In this document: positions 13,952 to 18,842 of the stretch, piece by piece
Position numbering within the stretch: the first letter of the stretch is position 1
Layout of the letters: each line of letters starts with the position of its first letter
Source: Bacteroidota bacterium
GTDB taxonomy: Bacteria > Bacteroidota > Ignavibacteria > Tepidaquicellales > Tepidaquicellaceae
Assembly (NCBI GenBank): GCA_023429265.1
Contig: JAEYVS010000115.1
Coordinates: 1 to 18,842 of the forward strand
Length of the DNA stretch: 18,842 nucleotides
Direction of reading: 5' to 3'
Position numbers and translations under genes: made by a program
Notes under the pieces: generated by a model
What the model was told of the DNA's origin: nothing
What the model saw: only the letters and a program-made list of their open reading frames with translations
Databases searched by the model: none

Positions 13952-15954
13952 AAAAAATCAGTAACCATATAAAATTTTTAGTACTTGCGGTTTTACTTTT
14001 CCCCCTAAGCTCAGGGACAATTTTTGCACAGGGAATTTATGACTGGTCTTCTATCAAAAACGGTACAAATGGTGTTGTTAATGCCATTACCGTGTATGAT
14101 AATAAGGTCGTCATAGGAGGCAACTTCTCTGAAGCAGGAGGCGTCCCTGCAGCTAACATAGCTCAATGGGACGGAACGAACTGGCAGGCTATTGGCAGCG
14201 GGTTTCCCGAGGAAGTTTATGCTCTTGCTGTTTATAAAAATGAGCTCATTGCGGCAGGCAGTTATATCCAGACAGGTGCGGATACGGCAAGGATCTTCAG
14301 ATTCAGTGGAGGTCAATGGCTTCCATTGGGTAAAGGGTTTGTGGCTAGGGCAAATGAGCACATACGGTCATTACTTGTGGATGATGACAAACTTTATGCT
14401 GCCGGATTATTTAAGCTGAACCAGACAGCAGGGGGAGCGAGTAATATTGCAGTTTATGATGAACAACAAGAGATATGGGAAAATCTTGGTGATGGACTTG
14501 ATCTTGAAGTATTTTGCCTGGTTTCTCATAATAATGACTTAATTGCCGGTGGTGAATTTACATCTTCGGATACTGCCCAGGTAAATCACGTAGCAAGATG
14601 GAATGGTAACAAATGGCAGAGGATTGGCGAGGGATTAGGGGGCACAGTTCGCGCTCTCACAATTTTTAATGGAGATATTATAGCAGGGGGAGAATTTTCG
14701 GGACATATATCCCGATGGTCAGGTTCCTGGCAGGTACTGGGCAACGGCGTCAGCGATACGGTAAAAAGCCTTTCAACCTTTAAGAATAATTTAATAGTAG
14801 GCGGAAGTTTCAGATATGCAGGTTCGGGAAGCGACAGTTTATTCGTAAACGGAATTGTTCAATGGAACGGTGCGGTGTGGCAGGGCCTAACCAGCGGTAT
14901 GAATAAAGACGTCCGGGCTCTCATAAGCGACAAAGGTAAATTGTATGCAGGCGGAGGGTTCTTTTCCGCCGGAGGCGACTCAGTAAATTATGTTGCTTAC
15001 TGGGACACGGTTCCCACAGTACAGATCAATGGTGTAGTGAAATATATAAACGGAACGCCTGTAAATAATGGCGTGGCAAAGGCTGTAAGATACGATATTT
15101 ATACAAGGGGTATTATTACTTATGATACCTCGGTGGTTCAAAATGACGGTACATATCAGCTAAGCGTACCTGTAAACAAGCCTGCGAGAATCATTATAAT
15201 AGCAGATGACGAACTCGACTATATCCCGACATATTACCCTGCTACTATCTATTGGGAGAATGCGATTGTAGTGGAGCAAAACACAGACGGAGATGGATAT
15301 GATGTAACCGTGGAAGACATAGATAACTCGATTAATTCTGGTTCCATCAGTGGACGCGTCCAGCTGGATTATACTCCCCAGGGATATCCGAGCGGGAATA
15401 ACCTGGACATAAGGTCAGGTGCGATAGTCTATGCGCGAGTAGGCGCAAGCTGGAAGGCATTCGGAATATCGAACAGGTTTGAAAATTACCAATTGAATAA
15501 TCTTCCAAAGGGAAGTTACCAGATTATTGTGAACAGGCTGGGGTATTCGACAGAGGTTTTAAATAATGTAAATTTAGCGCCCGGGCAGCAAATGCAGGAT
15601 GTGAACTTTACATTAGCTCCATCAGATGGTGGAGAGGTGAATATTTCAGGGAATACATCCGTGATCCCTGAGTCCTATATGCTTCATCAAAATTATCCAA
15701 ATCCATTCAACCCGGTATCAAGCATAAAATTTGAAATACCGTTAAGAAGTAATGTAACGTTAAAGGTTTACAATGTGACCGGGCAGGTGGTAGCAGAACT
15801 ATTGAATGAGCAGGTATTGAGCGCGGGGATATACACAGCGCAGTTTGACGGTGGTAACCTTGCATCGGGAATATATTTCTATAGTCTCGGGATTTCCGGG
15901 GAAAATGGTACAAGTATATTTTCAGGCACTAAAAAGATGATTTTACTTAAATAA
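13948..15954 (+). CDS. Secreted seven-repeat propeller with two carboxypeptidase-regulatory-like domains and T9SS tag (propeller 3)
   Basis: A 668-residue exported protein. The signal peptide is 1-28 (KFLVLAVLLFPLSSGTIFAQ). Seven propeller repeats run from 33 to 354 with tryptophans at 33, 79, 124, 177, 223, 261 and 311. Two beta-sandwich domains follow: INGVVKYINGTPVNNGVAKAVR...DGTYQLSV near 360-455, and ISGRVQLDYTP...LPKGSYQIIVNRLGYST near 467-556. The phrases PTY...TIYWE and IIVNRLGY are shared with propeller 2. The T9SS domain covers about 577-668, with NYPNPFNP at 582-589, and has an extra loop (ISGENGTSIFSG) before the terminal KKMILLK. The start overlaps the regulator stop as ATGA. Repeats are the most diverged of the three proteins; some blades lack AGGEF. 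Confidence 0.92.
   Translation: MKKISNHIKFLVLAVLLFPLSSGTIFAQGIYDWSSIKNGTNGVVNAITVYDNKVVIGGNFSEAGGVPAANIAQWDGTNWQAIGSGFPEEVYALAVYKNELIAAGSYIQTGADTARIFRFSGGQWLPLGKGFVARANEHIRSLLVDDDKLYAAGLFKLNQTAGGASNIAVYDEQQEIWENLGDGLDLEVFCLVSHNNDLIAGGEFTSSDTAQVNHVARWNGNKWQRIGEGLGGTVRALTIFNGDIIAGGEFSGHISRWSGSWQVLGNGVSDTVKSLSTFKNNLIVGGSFRYAGSGSDSLFVNGIVQWNGAVWQGLTSGMNKDVRALISDKGKLYAGGGFFSAGGDSVNYVAYWDTVPTVQINGVVKYINGTPVNNGVAKAVRYDIYTRGIITYDTSVVQNDGTYQLSVPVNKPARIIIIADDELDYIPTYYPATIYWENAIVVEQNTDGDGYDVTVEDIDNSINSGSISGRVQLDYTPQGYPSGNNLDIRSGAIVYARVGASWKAFGISNRFENYQLNNLPKGSYQIIVNRLGYSTEVLNNVNLAPGQQMQDVNFTLAPSDGGEVNISGNTSVIPESYMLHQNYPNPFNPVSSIKFEIPLRSNVTLKVYNVTGQVVAELLNEQVLSAGIYTAQFDGGNLASGIYFYSLGISGENGTSIFSGTKKMILLK
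14044..15009 (+). repeat. Seven tandem propeller repeats in propeller 3
   Basis: Repeat tryptophans are 38 to 53 codons apart. Blade three has an insertion (FVARANEHIR, LNQTAGGAS) and blade five is shortened (38 residues). The total of seven matches propellers 1 and 2. Confidence 0.78.
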
Positions 15955-16003
15955 TTGTTCTTTCATTCCTTATTTACCCTACTTATTTATTACCCTTACT
16001 CAG

Positions 16004-16035
16004 ATCCGGGCTTCTTTAGAAAGCCCGGATTTTTA
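16004..16035 (+). terminator. Factor-independent terminator of operon C
   Basis: A perfect 10-bp GC-rich stem (ATCCGGGCTT at 16004-16013, AAGCCCGGAT at 16021-16030) with a seven-base loop and a T run, about 50 bp after the propeller 3 stop. Confidence 0.95.
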
Positions 16036-16051
16036 TATTTCATTATATATT

Positions 16052-16069
16052 TGTAATATTATTATTACA
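16052..16069 (+). promoter_or_regulatory. 18-bp dyad TGTAAT-N6-ATTACA before the Omp28-like gene
   Basis: A perfect 6-6-6 inverted repeat lies 46 bp before the ATG at 16116 in the only intergenic stretch that can hold this gene's promoter. It contains GTA and TAC half-sites as in the two 22-bp dyads, but their spacing is 10 and not 8 bases and no TTGACA accompanies it. The surrounding sequence is very AT-rich, so this may be chance. Confidence 0.35.
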
Positions 16070-16115
16070 TTAGGTCTTGGGGGTGATAAATAAATTTAAT
16101 CTAAAAAAGGCAACA

Positions 16116-17963
16116 ATGAAAAATTTTCACAGATTTTTTCTTGCAATCTTTATGATTGTAAGTATTTTTACAATAAACTCCATAGCCGGAGATAGGATAG
16201 TACTGGTTGAGAGATATACAAGCTCTACCTGTGGTCCTTGCGCCGGTGCTAACCCAACACTTGATAATCTGATCCATACAACGGATCCGTCTAAGCTTAC
16301 AAGTATTTCATACCATATGAGCTGGCCGGCTCCGGGAAATGATCCAATGTACCTTTATAACCCTGTAGATAATAACGCAAGAAGAAATTATTATGGTGTG
16401 AATTCCATTCCCTTCTGGATGATGGATGGTACAATACAGGTTTCAGCAGGCAGTGTGGCCAGCCAGTATGCTGCGCGCACAAATGTTTTAAGTCCGGTGA
16501 CCATAATAGTTACTCACACAGTAGTGGGAGACAGTATGATAGTAAATGCCAAGGTTTTCTGTGAAGATCTTTTACCGGACCCAAGTGTAAGAGTACATAT
16601 TGCTTTGCTTGAGAAAAATTTACAATACCCAAATCCTCCCGGTACCAACGGAGAAACACTGTTTCTTGATGTAATGAGAAAAATGAACAATAGCGGCTCA
16701 GGAGCAAGCATAACTCTATTTCCGGGTCAGACCGTAGAACTTCAGCAGTCTTTTTACATAGATCCACTATTCGATGAAACAGATCTTCTTCCCCTTGTAA
16801 TAGTACAGGCGGCTAACAAAGAAGTCTTAAATGCAGGTGTACCAACTTATGATTTTACAATGCTGGCAGATAATGCTTTTAAAGTTGTGGATCAGGGACA
16901 AAATGCATCAGCCGATTTCGAAATAAGCGTACCGGTTATAGCCGATGGATATAACTTACCTGTTAATCTGGCATATGAAGTTCAGCCTCCTACAGCAGGA
17001 ATAACAGCATCGTTTCCAAACGGTAGCACCATTAGCTCATTTCCCGGTGATGTTGTATTGAGGGTTAATTCTACTTCTGCCGTTCCTTCAGGTGTTTACA
17101 AGGTCATAGTCACCGGAACGAATTCAGCAGGTGATGAACATAAGATTGTTGTCAGTTACCTGGTAGGTAAGAATTATGTGAGTGTGGGATCTAATAGACC
17201 ACAAGTTAGTTTTTCCGTGGATGGAAATAATTATACTTCGCCGCGTGTATTTAACTGGGACATTAATTCCCCTCACGTTATTTCTGTTACTTCACCTCAA
17301 ACCTTTGCTAATACCAGGTATGTTTTTGAAAATTGGAGTAACGGAAGCAATGACCTTACTCAAAACATTAATGTAAATTCAAATACGAGTAATTATACAG
17401 CTAATTTCAAAACTCAGTTTAAGTTTTCTGTTTTCACTAATCCTGGCGGCCTTCCTGTCACGATCACAAGTGCCAATGAGTTCATTGATTCAGGAGCAAC
17501 TTTAAATGTTTCGGTTTCTCCCACTACCCTTGTTCATAATGGACAAACTCTTTACTTCCAGAGATGGATTGGAGGAGGAAATGGTTCTTATACAGGACCA
17601 AGTCCTACGTTTGAAATTACTTCAATGGACAATTACATAAGCGAAGTCGCACTATTTGATACTATCGTTTCGGTTAGTCAACTGGGAAGTGAAATACCCG
17701 ATAAATTCGAACTATACCAGAATTTCCCAAATCCATTCAATCCTGAGACGAAGATAAAGTTTGATATACCTGCGGCAGGTAATGTAAAATTAACGGTATA
17801 TAATATGCTCGGGGAAACAGTAGCTGTGCTCCAGAATGGATTCTTGAATTATGGCAGATTTGAAACATCGTGGAATGCATCTCAATTTGCAAGCGGTGTT
17901 TATTTTTATAAGTTAGAAGCTGAAAATTTTGTTTCAATAAAAAAATTGGTGCTTCTTAAGTAA
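16116..17963 (+). CDS. Secreted Omp28/thioredoxin-like protein with T9SS type A sorting domain
   Basis: From the ATG at 16116 (AAAGG five bases upstream) it has 615 residues; an upstream TTG at 16077 would add 13 without a signal-like sequence. Residues 1-24 are a signal peptide. The start of the mature protein, RIVLVERYTSSTCGPCAGANPTLD, carries a thioredoxin-like CGPC (Cys39, Cys42), and PFWMMDGT lies where thioredoxin folds have their cis-proline loop. This layout fits Omp28-related outer-membrane proteins. Middle residues (about 260-520) are beta-rich domains, with phrases like FENWSNGSNDLTQNINVNSN resembling InlB B-repeat or Flg_new-type modules. The T9SS domain is the last ~85 residues (NFPNPFNP, SGVYFYKL, KKLVLLK). 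It is a single gene between two terminators. A disulfide or adhesion role is possible; activity is not shown. Confidence 0.85.
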   Translation: MKNFHRFFLAIFMIVSIFTINSIAGDRIVLVERYTSSTCGPCAGANPTLDNLIHTTDPSKLTSISYHMSWPAPGNDPMYLYNPVDNNARRNYYGVNSIPFWMMDGTIQVSAGSVASQYAARTNVLSPVTIIVTHTVVGDSMIVNAKVFCEDLLPDPSVRVHIALLEKNLQYPNPPGTNGETLFLDVMRKMNNSGSGASITLFPGQTVELQQSFYIDPLFDETDLLPLVIVQAANKEVLNAGVPTYDFTMLADNAFKVVDQGQNASADFEISVPVIADGYNLPVNLAYEVQPPTAGITASFPNGSTISSFPGDVVLRVNSTSAVPSGVYKVIVTGTNSAGDEHKIVVSYLVGKNYVSVGSNRPQVSFSVDGNNYTSPRVFNWDINSPHVISVTSPQTFANTRYVFENWSNGSNDLTQNINVNSNTSNYTANFKTQFKFSVFTNPGGLPVTITSANEFIDSGATLNVSVSPTTLVHNGQTLYFQRWIGGGNGSYTGPSPTFEITSMDNYISEVALFDTIVSVSQLGSEIPDKFELYQNFPNPFNPETKIKFDIPAAGNVKLTVYNMLGETVAVLQNGFLNYGRFETSWNASQFASGVYFYKLEAENFVSIKKLVLLK

Positions 17964-17995
17964 AGTTTTTAGGTTTAAATTTTATCATACATCCG

Positions 17996-18028
17996 GGGCG
18001 GTATTTTATGGAGAATACCGCCCTTTTT
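17996..18028 (+). terminator. Factor-independent terminator after the Omp28-like gene
   Basis: A perfect 10-bp stem (GGGCGGTATT at 17996-18005, AATACCGCCC at 18014-18023) with an eight-base loop and five T, 32 bp after the stop. Confidence 0.95.
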
Positions 18029-18042
18029 ATATCCAAAATCGA

Positions 18043-18842
18043 ATGACAGAAGATCAGATAAGAGAAAAGGAAGAACTGCTGGCTGCTCTTCCCGATGGAA
18101 AAGAGAAAGTCGATGAAATAATAGATCTTTGTAATCTTATAAAAGAGACCAATTCCAGAAAGCTCAATGAACTAAGCACAAGAGCGCTGCAATTGTCGGA
18201 AAAAATAAATTATAAACTCGGTATTGCGCACAGCCATAAACTCCTGGGACAAAGCCTTTCATATACTTCTGATTTCAAGAAAGCTATTGAACATCTGGAC
18301 AACGCCCTTCTTATGAGCCGTTCATTGGGAGAGAAAAAACTGGAAGCAAACGTGCTATTGCATCTGGGGATAATTTACAAGAATTTTGATTTTAAAAAAG
18401 CAGTTCAAACTTATTTTGAGAGCCTTGAGATCAATAAAGCTTTGAAGGATACGATAGCCGAATCCCACGTGCTCAATAATATAGGTATAGTTTTTAAAAT
18501 TCTCGGTAATCACCGTGTGGCTCTTGAATATTACCTTTCTGCGCTGAGCTTAAAGGAGAAAGGCGACAATCAAAAAACCATCCATAATACACTTTCGAAT
18601 ATCGGAAATATATATGCTCTAATGGAGGATTATGAAAAAGGCCTGGAATATGGTCTTAGAGCGTTAGAGCTTTTAAGAAAGCACGACCGGCGAAATAATG
18701 AATCAGTTGTATTGGGAAATATTGGATTATGTTACTCCAAGCTGGGTAAGACAGAAGAAGCTATGAAATATTATACAGAAGCAATCGAAGTAGCCCAAAG
18801 TATGGGAAATAGAAAAAGCGAAGCTGACAGCTACGGAGGTCT
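18043..18842 (+). CDS. TPR-repeat protein, 3' end outside the window
   Basis: An uninterrupted reading frame opens at ATG 18043 (MTEDQIREKEELLAALPDGK) and runs to the window end for 266 codons without a stop. No signal peptide is present, so the visible part is cytoplasmic. After about 45 residues of charged helix come at least five tetratricopeptide repeats, for example LLHLGIIYKNFDFKKAVQTYFESLEI, LNNIGIVFKILGNHRVALEYYLSALSL, LSNIGNIYALMEDYEKGLEYGLRALEL and LGNIGLCYSKLGKTEEAMKYYTEAIEV. Proteins of this type often end in a histidine kinase, adenylate or guanylate cyclase, or LuxR-type domain, but none is visible here. It is 20 bp past the terminator hairpin and has no clear Shine-Dalgarno. 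Confidence 0.85.
   Translation, partial: MTEDQIREKEELLAALPDGKEKVDEIIDLCNLIKETNSRKLNELSTRALQLSEKINYKLGIAHSHKLLGQSLSYTSDFKKAIEHLDNALLMSRSLGEKKLEANVLLHLGIIYKNFDFKKAVQTYFESLEINKALKDTIAESHVLNNIGIVFKILGNHRVALEYYLSALSLKEKGDNQKTIHNTLSNIGNIYALMEDYEKGLEYGLRALELLRKHDRRNNESVVLGNIGLCYSKLGKTEEAMKYYTEAIEVAQSMGNRKSEADSYGG

Noticed and set aside
1..18842. Mobile-element boundaries or integrase remnants around the duplicated cassettes
   Set aside because: No transposase, integrase, tRNA or flanking direct repeats were seen; duplication by recombination between paralogs is enough to explain the layout.

Overview
All supported genes in this window lie on the + strand. The organism looks like a Gram-negative member of the Ignavibacteria/Chlorobi side of the Bacteroidota. 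Two things point there. LpxA implies lipid A, and four secreted proteins end in a type IX secretion (T9SS) type A sorting domain with the N[YF]PNPFNP signature that is very common in Ignavibacteria. Composition is moderately AT-rich, many genes lack a clear Shine-Dalgarno (SD) sequence, and factor-independent terminators are well formed. Lineage is inferred from protein signatures only.

Positions 1-6893 are housekeeping. A DPM1-like membrane glycosyltransferase, lpxA and panB form a tight group. A DHH phosphoesterase of the NrnA type follows, with a leucyl aminopeptidase (M17), and both end at a strong terminator. A secreted NamZ/GH171-type (DUF1343) exo-muramidase stands alone between two terminators.

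Positions 6894-16035 are the accessory part and the most interesting. Two operons start from upstream regions with the same layout: TTGACA, a 17-bp spacer, a -10-like hexamer, an 8-6-8 bp dyad, an SD, and a very short first ORF whose ATG lies exactly 81 bp after the start of the TTGACA box. Operon A/B (about 6932-12547) carries a 12-codon leader ORF, a seven-repeat secreted beta-propeller with T9SS tag, a lipoprotein, a hairpin, then the trio DUF4160-like protein, TrmB-like regulator, larger T9SS propeller. Operon C (about 12564-16035) carries a previously unlisted 34-aa single-pass membrane peptide and then a second copy of the same trio. In both trios the regulator gene overlaps the propeller gene (by 8 or 4 bases from the first possible ATG). 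I infer a self-contained, duplicated module: a locally encoded TrmB-like regulator, probably helped by the DUF4160-like protein, controls a cell-surface seven-bladed propeller through the dyad operator. This link is an inference; the repeated layout is seen directly.

Positions 16036-18842 hold a secreted Omp28/thioredoxin-like protein with a T9SS tag behind its own dyad, a terminator, and the first 266 codons of a TPR-repeat protein cut off by the window end. I found no tRNA, rRNA, CRISPR array, transposase or integrase.
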